Shown: one piece after another, positions 34,877-45,800 of the stretch
How positions within the stretch are numbered: the first letter of the stretch is position 1
Layout of the letters: every line of letters begins with the position of its first letter
From: Conchocele bisecta
Lineage: Eukaryota > Mollusca > Bivalvia > Lucinida > Thyasiridae
DNA length: 64,000 nucleotides
Direction of reading: 5' to 3'
Assembly: GCA_029237695.1 (NCBI GenBank)
Contig: CM055265.1
Location: 112,084,773-112,148,772, forward strand
Notes under the pieces: generated by a model
What the model was told of the DNA's origin: nothing
Databases searched by the model: none
Seen by the model: only the letters and a program-made list of their open reading frames with translations
Made by a program: the position numbers and the translations under genes

Positions 34877-35287
34877 TTATATTTTCAACAAACGAGATTT
34901 AATGATGTTAAACAACGATGCAAAGAAGGTCATGAGTGAGTCATGCATCGTTGTACCTTCCCATGATTTTCTTAATTCGTGGCTATCACAGAATTTTTCA
35001 TTGCGATCAAAATTTACTTGTTGCATTTCCTCACTCAGTATCTCCCCAGCGGCTTTCATTATATATAATGATTTTATCTTAGCTGCCAACTCATCTGTTG
35101 TAACATAAGAGGAAAATACCATCTCTGGTTTGTTTTTCTCATGTGATTGACAAAACTTTACATCATCACCATAATGTTCGATAAGTAAGCGCTTAACATT
35201 ATGATTATAAACTTGTACGGTTGTATCAAACCCCATCATGAAATATTTTAGTTCTGTCATTGTGAAACCATAACCCTTTTTAAGCAA
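34877..35287 (-). pseudogene. N-terminal block of the element 2 protein
   Basis: 136 codons. Contains YNHNVKRLLIEHYGDDVKFC, MVFSSYVTTDELAAKIKS, NEKFCDSHELRKSW and FFASLFNI, conserved-looking blocks at the start of this protein family. It ends at a TAA (34877-34879); the next piece begins with ATG directly after the stop in the same frame. The same frame continues upstream of the ATG across another stop at about 35297 (EQAI, stop, CIDPLLKKGYGF), so the true start is further upstream. Confidence 0.65.
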
Positions 35288-35719
35288 TGGATCAATACAT
35301 TATATAGCCTGTTCGAAAATAACATGTTTCGTAGATTTAGGTGGTTCGTCAGTTGTTTTATCGTCCTCGGATTGGGCTCGTACAAATCTATGTATGTACC
35401 GTTTTACACAGACCCTAAACACGTTTCACAGGACGGACAACTAATGTGAGAAGCAGAGAAGAATATATCAAATTTAGCAATGCTCAAAATTTATATAAAA
35501 TAACCTTCGTACGGCGGTTATTTAGAATATAAAATGACGCTCCTGGAAAACACTCGATCCCTATCTCGAGTCTTTGGCTGCATATGACACCCTTATGGAA
35601 ACCTAATATATTAAGAATGACTGAAACCCGACATCGCATCATAATGGATTCCAAACGTATGGCCATACGTCATTGAAACATGAAAATATAATATATTTAG
35701 AGATTTGTGTTAATAAAAT

Positions 35720-35894
35720 GGCGGCCATCTTGAAATTTCGATCATTTACGGTAAGCTAGTATGAATCAAACTTGCCAAAAAAGTCAGATAAGTAATCGTT
35801 GGTACGATTGCATACGGGTTTTGTATTTAAACACGTTTTACATATATAAAACATGCTGCTTCTATGCCTTCTTCCGCAATATGGCGGCCATCTT
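35720..35894 (-). repeat. Phased GGCGGCCATCTT motifs, right side of element 2
   Basis: Starts at 35720 and 35883, again 163 bp apart and in mirrored orientation relative to the left side. Confidence 0.7.
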
Positions 35895-36040
35895 GGATTT
35901 TGACTTCCCAACGTTTTTTGTCGCCTGTCTGAAAAGTCTACCTGAGTTTTTTTTAAAGTGGATATGTTATATTATTAGAAACAAGTGTCAAAAATCGCGC
36001 CGCAAAAAGTATATACGGACTTGTATTGGGGAGCCAGGAC
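35883..36040 (-). repeat. Right terminal inverted repeat of element 2
   Basis: Begins with GGCGGCCATCTT and ends GGAGCCAGGAC before TA. Inverted partner of 30362-30519. Confidence 0.8.
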
Positions 36041-36825
36041 TAATAGTCATAACATGCCCGACATGTTTATTGTACTTACGCTTATAGATCCTTATAGTGG
36101 AGAGGAATTCATATAAGCTTTCTTAAGCTTGTTTTCTAATCCACACCCTTTCTTTGTATCATAACATGTATTGTTCCTTACATGACTTATAATTTAATAA
36201 AATATTGTTTAAACTAAATAGCAGGTGCCCGTGACGTACAGTTCTTTAGGGTATAGCGGATCTTAGGGTATAGCGGATCGGTGTAGATTTGTATCAACAT
36301 ATTTTTGTATAATGTACATGTAAAATAAATAAAATATTACCGTTAGGAAGAGTGATCTATCCCCCACACAATGACATGTTTACTTTGATATAGCAGTTTC
36401 CTTGCCGGGCGTATAGCTTCAAGAAACACAATGACGTAACCGGAAGTTTACACCAGTTAAAGCGAAAGTAGGTTGCTCCAGAGTAATTTCACTAAAAATG
36501 TATAAACAGTTAGTTTGGAAAAAACAAACTCTGTGAATAATATGATGTACAATCATGTCCTCTATAACTGCAAAGAAGCTTGGTTCATAAATCACGCCAT
36601 GTCACTGAATACAGACGTCAATAATAACGCAACTGATTCCGGTAGTAGCGGATCGCCGATTTTGCGTATTTGCGGGGATCGTCTCAAAACAAAATATGAC
36701 CTGAAAACACTATAGCAAATGTATTTTTTAAAGCTATAAATGTTTTTTTGGAATTTTATATGTACCAAATAAAGTAAAATGTAACTGTGTTATTCTTTGC
36801 ATTTTTATTATTTTTTTACATTTTT

Positions 36826-36912
36826 CAAATCGGGATTTTTTTCATCCCGATCATGAGAATCGGGTTTTGAGTCTCCAATCGGGAGACTCCCGATCAAATC
36901 GGGAGACTTGGC
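36826..36912. repeat. Multiple inverted words
   Basis: AATCGGGATTTTTTTCATCC, GAGTCTCCAATCGGGAGACT and TCAAATCGGGAGACT can fold in several ways. Confidence 0.6.
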
Positions 36913-37051
36913 ATGTCTGAATGTAATATACATGTAAGCATGTTTCCAAGTCATTTACAAAACAAATACATGATTTGGAATGTTTTGAGACTCCCCCCTC
37001 AGCAACTGTCGCACAGCGATCCGGTAAACACCAACGCTATCCGTTACTGAC

Positions 37052-38311
37052 CGGTATGACTGAATAGCGAAAACAAGTTGTTTTCGCGAAAACAAGATTT
37101 ACTTGCGAAAACAACCCATAAAATGATTATTTGGTAAAACTTTATTAATTTTCTCCGTGCATATTATTATTACTGTTATAAATAATTAATGGACCAAATT
37201 TCGCTGAAAAATATTAAAGTTGAGTGTAGTTATGATTAGTATTCTTATTTATTCCTGATTTCGCAAGGTGCGCCATGATTGTTTGAATAGCGAAAACGGG
37301 ATTCAGTTACGGATCTGAGCTATAAACTGATACATGTATAACATATTTGTTTAAGATAATATGTGTTAAACATGTATTTAGGGTCATTGTTTGGTCCGTG
37401 AATATTAATATTTGATCATATATTTGTATGTTTACTGGTAATCTACGCTATTTGCTTCGTTGTCTGAATAGCGGGGCAAGTTGCTTTCGCGAAAAACAAG
37501 ATATGCTTGCGAAAACAACCCATAAAATCAATATTTGAAATAATGATACAGAAAAAAAGCCTGTAAATATAGAGATATATATTAATACTGTCACTGCCTT
37601 TCACGTTCGTCGTCAAAATTTTGTAAAGCGCAATGTATGGAAATTCAAGAATCAATCTTGTACAAGAATCACGAAAGTGGCGGCGACATCAATTACAGTG
37701 ATTATGGCCGTCCATTATCACGCTGATTCAATATACATATATAAAGGCTTCAGATATTTAAGATAAAATTATGTTTATAAATTATCAAATCCCACTAAGC
37801 ATGCACCAAAACTTTACACTCCCAATAAAAAACATGATGTGTGTATGCAGTTTTAGTGTTTGGAATCTTGTTTTCGTGATAACAGTTACGTATGACACAA
37901 TGGATCTTCCTTCGTAATTCTGTAAAACATTGTCAATAATTCCATTAAAAGCTGGGTTTTCTTTCTAACATCTTCCTGTCAGTCAATTTATAATATTCTG
38001 TTTAACTTGCTCACAGAAAATTTACAACTTTACTTGAAATAAATCGTTTTACAGGCTGTTTTTGTTGAGCGAATTGAGATTTCCTGAACCCAACTTCGCG
38101 GGCGTGATGCCTATAATTGAATTTTCAATCATAACTACACTCAGCTTTAATATTTTTCAGCGAAATTTTGTCCATTAATTAGTTATAACAGTAATAATAA
38201 TATGCACAGATAAAATTAATAAAGTTTTACCAAATAATGATTTTATGGGTTGTTTTCGCAAACAAATCTTGTTTTCGCGAAAACAACTTGTTTTCGCTAT
38301 TCAGTCATACC
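37052..38311. mobile_element. Inner MULE-like TIR element
   Basis: TIRs of about 180 bp: GGTATGACTGAATAGCGAAA ... TTGAGTGTAGTTATGATTA at the left (37052-37240), inverted at 38120-38311. A 10-bp target duplication, CGTTACTGAC, flanks it (37042-37051 and 38312-38321). Length of the duplication and the long TIRs suit a Mutator-like non-autonomous element. A third, direct copy of part of the TIR lies at 37459-37530. Confidence 0.75.
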
Positions 38312-38979
38312 CGTTACTGACTAATTCAATGCGTTTGGTAAACAAGGAATTATGCGAGGAAAACCTTGAAATAAATTAAAAAGGTAACCCAATTTGGACA
38401 CTTTTTCCTGTCTATTGGTACCAGGTACTTGTCCAAACGTTATATTTTAAAGACGTATGCAGCAATAATCTGCTTAGCGATCCGCTATACCCTAAAGAAC
38501 TGTATATAATACGCACCGTGCTACTTTCACTTTCAAAAGTTACAATCTGGTCGTGTATCCCGTCGTTCGGTAAAGATAAGCAAGCATGCCATAAATGTCA
38601 ACAGAACACGCAAGAACATGAGTGTTTATTATTAAATTCGTTTGAAACATATTTGCTTAGGTATCACTCAAGAATCATGCTGTATTTGTATGTTTCTGAT
38701 AATTAAGGAGAATTGTGTCAACTTAGCGAATTCTAGTCAAGTCGCCCAATTGTTGGCTAAATCGACCGCATGTCGCCCACTGACCAACTCCGTCCCCTTT
38801 TGGGCTGATTCGTTAAAACGCTAACAATCGGGTGATAGTGTATGTTAACTAACACAGTCATAGTCCATCTTGGATGTACATAATCAGCCAATACAATTAC
38901 ATGAACAATTCCTTCCAAGAGGCGCTATTTGGTTAGGTCTTGGTCGTTTACAAATTATATTATTGCCAAGTAGGAAGCA

Positions 38980-39093
38980 AGTCAAAACGGCCCTTGGTCA
39001 AAACGGCCGCTGGTCAAAACGGCCCGGATTTGGTCAAAACGGGCCACCAAGTTTTGGGAATTTTGTCAAAACGGCCCCTACTAAACGGCCTCC
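38980..39093 (+). repeat. Left arm, GGTCAAAACGGCC repeats
   Basis: Copies start at about 38981, 38997, 39012, 39031 (one extra G) and 39065, then CTAAACGGCC. Confidence 0.8.
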
Positions 39094-39373
39094 TATTATA
39101 TATTATATATTTTTCTTTTTTTCTACATATATATACAAATATTCTTAATATTCATCTAAAATAACAATAATAAATGACCTTGTTAAGTTTGTATTATGAA
39201 TATTTATGAAAACTTTAATATGCATGCAATATATTATATTTGTGTATGGTTTGTATATCTTATCAATTACCATGGATGTTTTTCACACCTTTATGGTGGG
39301 TGGCAGGTGGGAGCACGCGATGGGTAATTTAACGATCGGGGTTCATCCTTACCGGAATCCCGACTGGAGACCA

Positions 39374-39552
39374 GTAGCCGATTTCATCAACATTGCAAAG
39401 TATACTTATCTAGCAAAGTATACTTTGAGGGAGTAATCATTTATTTTTCCTGAAATGCATTATTTCATATAGAACTAACAAATTAATATATTTCATGATT
39501 AAAAGTATGCAGAATTATTATACTGAATGTATTACATTATCACAGCCAAAAT
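39374..39552 (+). mobile_element. Family F3 MITE, left half
   Basis: GTAGCCGATTTCATCAACAT to ATTACATTATCACAGCCAAA; broken at the centre of the palindrome. Confidence 0.75.
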
Positions 39553-39599
39553 GGAATATATTTGTTCTCGATTTAAATATTCCGTTCTGATTTTGGGAT

Positions 39600-39712
39600 T
39601 TTCCCCCCAATGCAGCAGGTTAAAATGGGATCGAACCCGTTTGCCCGGCCTTACATGACCTTAGCTGTTGATAGGCCATTAAACACTAATAAACAAACAA
39701 ACACACCTTTAT
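39600..39712 (+). mobile_element. SINE 3' part
   Basis: Contains GTTGATAGGCCATTAAACAC followed by an (AAAC)n tail, the standard end of mollusc SINEs, and a B-box-like GGATCGAACCCG before it. The head is not recognisable. Confidence 0.5.
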
Positions 39713-40235
39713 GTAGACAAATACCCATTATCTAACACCTTGTATTTTAGTGGGGATACAACACAATTAATAACTTGTTATAGCCGATAATATTAGTCTT
39801 TTATAGATTTGAATAAATACAATACAATATACAATACAATATATTTTATTCTGGTATATAACATATATTACATATTTTTACCATAATAAAATGTAGTACA
39901 GTGAGACATGATAATTTAAATTAATTATCGTGTTTGAGGAGCTTAGAATGTGAAACCTGAATGATACGTTGAATGATATTGTATATCAATTTATAAATAA
40001 ATTACATGTACAAGCGTCAGTTCTTAGGCGATATTGGATAGCAATCACAGTGATGTTCCTGTTTGAATGCCATTGTGTTTGCATCACATGTAGACAATAA
40101 CACGTTGGCGAACAGTGTAGTTCTTGATCAGACTGCAAATTCAGTTATGTGCTGGCTGGCTATATTGCAAGAAATAAATTACATATTTTAAGTTATAGTA
40201 TATGGCTATAAAAACAAATATATAGATTGCAAAAT

Positions 40236-40500
40236 GGGAAACAGTGTAGACCCTAATCAGACTGTGAATACAAGTTTCCCCTCTAGATCTATAGCCTCAA
40301 CAAGTGATTATGTACAAGATGGGAAACAGTGTAGATACGAGCAGACTGTGTGTGCAAATTCCCATATATAGCATCAACAAGTGGCTATGTACAAGATGGG
40401 AAACAGTGTAGATCCTGATCAGACTGTGTGGGCATATTCCAATATATCTATAACATCAACAAGTGGCTATGTACAAGATGGGAAACCATATAGCTATATA
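40236..40500 (+). repeat. Tandem array of about 82 bp built on an F4 fragment
   Basis: GGGAAACAGTGTAGATCCTG and variants start at 40236, 40321, 40398 and 40480 (steps 85, 77, 82). The unit includes GATCCTGATCAGACTGTG from family F4 and the spacer ACATCAACAAGTGGCTATGT. A related single piece (TTGGCGAACAGTGTAGTTCT) lies at 40105. Confidence 0.75.
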
Positions 40501-41446
40501 ACATCAATCATTTTTAGCCAGGTTTTTTGAAAAAAAATCCAAGCTATTGGATTGGCGAAAGCCGGGCGGGCGGGCGGCGGGCGGCATCCACAATCAATGT
40601 TAATTAAGTTTTCGTGTTTGAGTCCATTTCTTTGTTACTGTACCACCTAGGACCACCAAACTTTCACAGCTTCATAATCAAAGGGTGCCCACCACATATT
40701 ACTATCCAACATGTTACTTTTTTTTTTAACTTGACCCATTTTTTCCGCGCAGTCGACTTAGCCAGTTTCAATGGTAAGTTTTCGCGTTTACAATGTTAAG
40801 TTTTCGTGTTTGAGTCCATTTCTTTGTTACTGTACCACCTAGGACCACGAAACTTTCACAGCTTCATAATCAAGGGGTGTCCACCACATATTACTATCCA
40901 ACATGTTACTTTTTTTTTAACTTGACCCATTTTTTCCGCGCAGTCGACTTAGCCATTTTCAATGTTAAGTTTTCGCCTTTACAATGTTAAGTTTTCGTGT
41001 TTGAGTCCATTTCTTTGTTACTGTACAACCTAGGACCACCAAACTTTCACAGCTTCATAATCAAGGGGTGCCCACCACATATTACTATCCAGCATGTTAT
41101 TTTTTTTTTAACTTGACCCATTTTTTCCGCGCAGTCGACTTAGCCATTTTCAATGTTAAGTTTTCGCGTTTACAATGTTAAGTTTTCGTGTTTGACTCCA
41201 TTTATTTGTTACTGTACCACCTAGGACCACCAAACTTTCACACCTTCATAATCAAGGGGTGCCCACCACATATTACTATCCAACATGTTACTTTTTAGCC
41301 AGGTTTTTTGAAAAAAAATCCAGGCTATTGGATTGGCGAAAGCCGGGCGGGTGGGGCGGGCGGGTTCTGGGCGGGCGGGGTGGCGGGCAGCGGGCGGCTG
41401 GAGTCCACAATCAATGTTAAGTTTTCGTGTTTGAGTCCATTTCTTT

Positions 41447-42875
41447 ATACCCCCCGCAACGAGTTGTGGGGGGGTATACTGGAGTCAGGTTGTCCGTCCG
41501 CCCATCCGTCCGTGCGTCCGTAAACTTTACAGTAAACTTAACATCAGAGAAATATTGTTATAACTTCTATTTGCTTCATCTAAAATGCTTGATATTTCAC
41601 ACATGCATTCCTGTAAGGCTCTACTACCATGCTGTGCCAAAACAACGACCGTCCAACCCCCGCAGATCCCAAGGTCAAGGTCAAATACTTAGTCTGTAAA
41701 CTTAACATCAGAGAAATATTGTTATAACTTCTATTTCCTTCATCTATCTAAAATGCTTAATATTTCACACATGCATTCCTGTAAGGCTCTACCACCATGC
41801 TGTGCCAAATCCACAACCGTCCAACCCCCGCAGATCCCAAGGTCAAATACTTAGTCTCTTTAGAAAACTTAACATCAGACAAATATTGTTCTAACTTCCA
41901 TTTCCTTCATCTAAAATGCTTAATATTTCACACATGCATTCCTGTAAGGCTCTACTACCATGCCGTGCCAAATCCACGACCGTCCAACCCCCGCTGATCC
42001 CAAGGTCAAGGTCAAATACTTAGTCTCTTTACAAAACTTAACATCAGAGAAATAAGTTATAACTTCTATTTCCTTCATTGAAAATTCTTATTATTTCACT
42101 TGTGCATTCCTCTAAGGTTGTACTATCATGCTGTGACAAATCTACGACTGTCCAACCCTGCTGATCCCAAGGTCAAGGTCACATACTTAGTCTCTTTACA
42201 AAACTTAAACATCAGAGAAATTATGTTTTAATTAACTTCTATTTCTTTCATTGAAAATTCTTAATATATTTCTTATGCTGTGACAAATCCCCACTGATCT
42301 CGAGGTCAACATCACATACATACCGTATAACCTCGAATTAACGCCCCCCTCCTAATAAACGCCCCCCCCCCCCCCCCCCCCCACCCCACCCCACCCCCCC
42401 CCAAATCCCCCCCCCAAATTAAAAAAATAATAAATAAAATTTACCAATGACCGCCAATTTCAAACACAAATAATCCTTAAATCCTTATTTGTGTTTGAAA
42501 TTGGCGTCCTTGGTAAAATTTTTAAATTATTATTTTTTTTAATGGCTAATAAACGCCCCCCCCCCCCCTTTTGTAAGATGTAAACGCCTCCGGGGGCGTT
42601 TAATTCGAGGTTATGCGGTAGTCTCTTTACAAAACTTAACATCAGAGAAATCGGTTATAACTTCTATTTCCTTGCTCGGATCTGCTTCACATTTCACACA
42701 CTCATTGCTCCAATGGACCTCTACCACCCGGTGACAAATTCACGTTCATGCCGCTTGCGCTAATCCCAGAGTCAAGGTCACAAGCCCACACACTTGGAAA
42801 TTTTTGCATATTTTAGGGGTACCTGGGCCCACGCGGGGGGTATTCCGTAAGCCTCGCTTACTGACCAATCTAGTT
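41447..42875 (+). mobile_element. Element A, copy 1: hairpin / CCGT tract / tandem units / 3' hairpin
   Basis: Starts ATACCCCCCGCAACGAGTTG, then GTGGGGGGGTATACTGG (hairpin) and GTCCGTCCGCCCATCCGTCC. It goes on with units of about 165 bp (AACATCAGAGAAATATTG, TTCACACATGCATTCCTG, CCGTCCAACCCCCGC). It ends with GGGGTACCTGGGCCCACGCG, GTAAGCCTCGCTTAC and CCAATCTAG. It splits a satellite S unit exactly: ...TCCATTTCTTT before and GTTACTGTACCACC after, so both borders are visible, with TT possibly duplicated. Confidence 0.85.
42323..42618. mobile_element. MITE with poly-C arms, inside element A
   Basis: TA-CCGTATAACCTCGAATTAAC and GTTTAATTCGAGGTTATGCGG-TA are inverted ends (the last quoted with one base beyond the TIR). 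Poly-C runs follow each end, and AATTTCAAACACAAATAA / TTATTTGTGTTTGAAATT lie in the centre. Confidence 0.8.
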
Positions 42876-45800
42876 GTTACTGTACCACCTAGGACCACCA
42901 AACTTTCACAGCTTCATAATCAAGGGGTGCCCACCACATATCACTATCCAACATGTTACTTTTTTTTTTTTAACTTGACCCATTTTTTCCGCGCAGTCGA
43001 CTTAGCCATTTTCAATGTTAAGTTTTTGCGTTTACAATGTTAAGTTTTCGTGTTTAAGTCCATTTCTTTGGTACTGTACCACCTAGGACCACCAAACTTT
43101 CACAGCTTCATAATCAAGGGGTGCCCACCACATATCACTATCCAACATGTTACTCTTTTTTTTAACTTGACCCATATTTTCCGCGTAGTCGACTTAGCCA
43201 TTTTCAATGTTAAGTTTTCGCGTTTACAATGTTAAGTTTTCGTGTTTAAGTCCATTTCTTTGGTACTGTACCACCTAGGACCACCAAACTTTCACAGCTT
43301 CATAATCAAGGGGTGCCCACCACATATCACTATCCAACATGTTACATTTTTTAGCCAGGTTTTTTGAAAAAAAATCATGGCTATTGGATTGGCGAAAGCC
43401 GGGCGGGCGGCGGGCGGGCGGCGTCCACAATCAATGTTAAGTTTTCGTGTTCGAGTCCATTTCTTTGTTACTGTACCACCTAGGACCACCAAACGTTCAC
43501 AGCTTCATAATCAAGGGGTGCCCACCACATATCACTATCCAACATGTTACTTTTTTTTAACTTGACCCATTTTTTCCGCGCAATCAATTAAGCCTAAGTT
43601 AAGCGTTTTCAATGTTAAGTTTCGTGTTTCAAGTCCAGGTTTCGTGTTTATGTCCATTTCTTGGTACTACACCTAGGACCACCAAACTTTCACAGCTTCA
43701 TAATCAAGGGGTGCCCACCACATATCACTATCCAACATGTTACTTTCTTTTGAACTTGACCCATTTTTTCCGCGCAGTCGACTTAGCCATTTTCAATGTT
43801 AACTTTTCGCGTTTACAATGTTAAGTTTTCGTGTTTACCAAACTTTCACAGCTTCATAACCAAGGGGTGCCTACCACATACAACTATCCAACATGTGACC
43901 ATTTTTTTACCTTCACCTATTATTTCTACGTAATTGACTTAGCCATTTTCAATGTTAACTTTTTAACGTACGTCTGGTTAAATTTTTTGGTTAAAACTTT
44001 TTTGTTGTACTATATCTCTGCAACTGCTTCGCCCATTACCTTGAAACTTCACATGGGTGTTTATCATCGTCCATACTTTCACTCTAACCCCCAACCGTGC
44101 GGCCCCTGTGCCCAATGTCAAGGTCAAATTACTTTGAATTTTTTTGTTAAAGTTTTTTAGTGTACTATATCTCTGCAACTGCTTCACCCATTACCTTGAT
44201 ACTTCACATGGGTGTTTATCATCATTGTCGCACCCGCTTGCGGAAGCAGCGCGTATCGTCAGCATTTTTGCATACGTCCGTCTGTCCGTACGTCCGTGTG
44301 TCCGGTTAAAGTTTTTTAAAGTTTTTTCGTTAAAGTTTTTCCATCTACTATATCTATTTTTTTTAGTGTCCATGCCTCGCCCCAAGGCGCGACATGCAGG
44401 CAACGGCCATCTAGTCTACAAAATGTGGGTAATTATGTTATCCAAGTGTCCATGCTTGGAAAAAACCTGGCCTTCGTGGCTTTGCCTGTTTCGTTTCTTG
44501 TTTTTAACTTGACCATTTTTTCCGCACAATCGACTTAGTCATTTTCAATGTTAAGTTTTCGCGTTTACAATGTTAAGTTTTCGTGTTTAAGTCCATTTCT
44601 TTGGTACTGTACCACCTAGGACCACCAACTTTCACAGCTTCATAATCAAGGGGTGCCACCACATATCACTATCCAAACATGTTACTTTTTTTTTTTTAAC
44701 TTGACCCATTTTTTCCGCGCAGTCGACTTAGCCATTTTCAATGTTAAGTTTTTGCGTTTACAATGTTAAGTTTTCGTGTTTAAGTCCATTTCTTTGGTAC
44801 TGTACCACCTAGGACCACCAAACTTTCACAGCTTCATAATCAAGGGGTGCCCACCACATATCACTATCCAACATGTTACTCTTTTTTTTAACTTGACCCA
44901 TATTTTCCGCGTAGTCGACTTAGCCATTTTCAATGTTAAGTTTTCGCGTTTACAATGTTAAGTTTTCGTGTTTAAGTCCATTTCTTTGGTACTGTACCAC
45001 CTAGGACCACCAAACTTTCACAGCTTCATAATCAAGGGGTGCCCACCACATATCACTATCCAACATGTTACATTTTTAGCCAGGTTTTTTAAAAAAAAAA
45101 TCATGGCTATTGGATTGGCGAAAGCCGGGCGGGCGGCGGGCGGCGTCCACAATCAATGTTAAGTTTTCGTGTTCGAGTCCATTTCTTTGTTACTGTACCA
45201 CCTAGGACCACCAAACGTTCACAGCTTCATAATCAAGGGGTGCCCACCACATATCACTATCCAACATGTTACTTTTTTTTTAACTTGACCCATTTTTTCC
45301 GCGCAATCAACTTAGCCGTTTTCAATGTTAAGTTTTCGCGTTTTCAATGTTAAGGTTTCGTGTTTAAGTCCATTTCTTTGGTACTGTACCACCTAGGACC
45401 ACAAAAACTTTCACAGCTTCATATCAGGGGTGCCCACCACATATCACTATCCAACATGTTACTTTCTTTTGAACTTGACCCATTTTATCCGCGCAGTCGA
45501 CTTAGCCATTTTCAATGTTAACTTTTCGCGTTTACAATGTTAAGTTTTCGTGTTTACCAAACTTTCACAGCTTCATAAACCAAGGGGTGCCTACCACATA
45601 CAACTATCCAACATTGTGACCATTTTTTTACCTTCACCTATTATTTCTACGTAATTGACTTAGCCATTTTCAACGTTAACTTTTTAACGTACGTCTGGTT
45701 AAATTTTTTGGTTAAAACTTTTTTGTTGTACTATATCTCTGCAACTGCTTCGCCCATTACCTTGAAACTTCACATGGGTGTTTATCATCGTCCATACTTT

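Larger units (their letters stand above)
31340..35460 (-). pseudogene. Large transposon-type protein, whole broken coding region
   Basis: Read right to left, blocks of one large protein (about 1,300 codons) follow each other: an N-terminal CPSCETC-like piece (about 35410-35450), the N-terminal block (34877-35287), a central block (33590-34876), SELCGFWG and the INYI block (33320-33556), the AVAPDMKLEQSIQR block (33039-33359), further blocks (32201-33066), a PIN/XPG-like domain (31773-32210) and a Cys-rich tail (31340-31531). From about 35300 to 33320 the frame is constant with three in-frame stops (about 35297, 34877-34879, 33590-33592). From 33340 onward it shifts at each of the next junctions. 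I recall the same block order in many uncharacterised cnidarian and mollusc proteins. It could be a decayed gene, or a living one with sequencing indels. Confidence 0.75.
30362..36040 (-). mobile_element. TIR element 2 (5.7 kb), coding DNA transposon candidate
   Basis: Bounded by inverted repeats of about 158 bp: 30362-30519 against 35883-36040. The arms share AATACAAGTCCG, GCGGCGCGATTTTTGACACT, CAGGTAGACTTT, GGCGACAAA and AAAATCCAAGATGGCCGCC, in order. The outer ends read TA-GTCC...GGAC-TA, as in element 1. Nearly the whole interior (31340-35460) is a minus-strand coding region for one large protein, now broken by stops and frameshifts. Subterminal AAGATGGCCGCC motifs recur at about 163-bp steps. 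It starts 164 bp after element 1. Superfamily is uncertain; Academ is worth testing because Academ proteins are known to include XPG-like nucleases. I saw no helicase motifs. Confidence 0.75.
36239..38502. mobile_element. Outer TIR element with TA target site
   Basis: TA-CAGTTCTTTAGGGTATAGCG at the left, CGCTATACCCTAAAGAACTG-TA at the right. A second copy of the left word (TTAGGGTATAGCGGATC) follows at 36265. CAG...CTG ends with TA sites are pogo/Tc1-like. The interior holds no transposase that I can see, a palindrome (36826-36910) and a second element (37052-38311). Confidence 0.75.

Noticed and set aside
36515..36715. Transposase gene for the outer TIR element
   Set aside because: 66 codons without any known motif.
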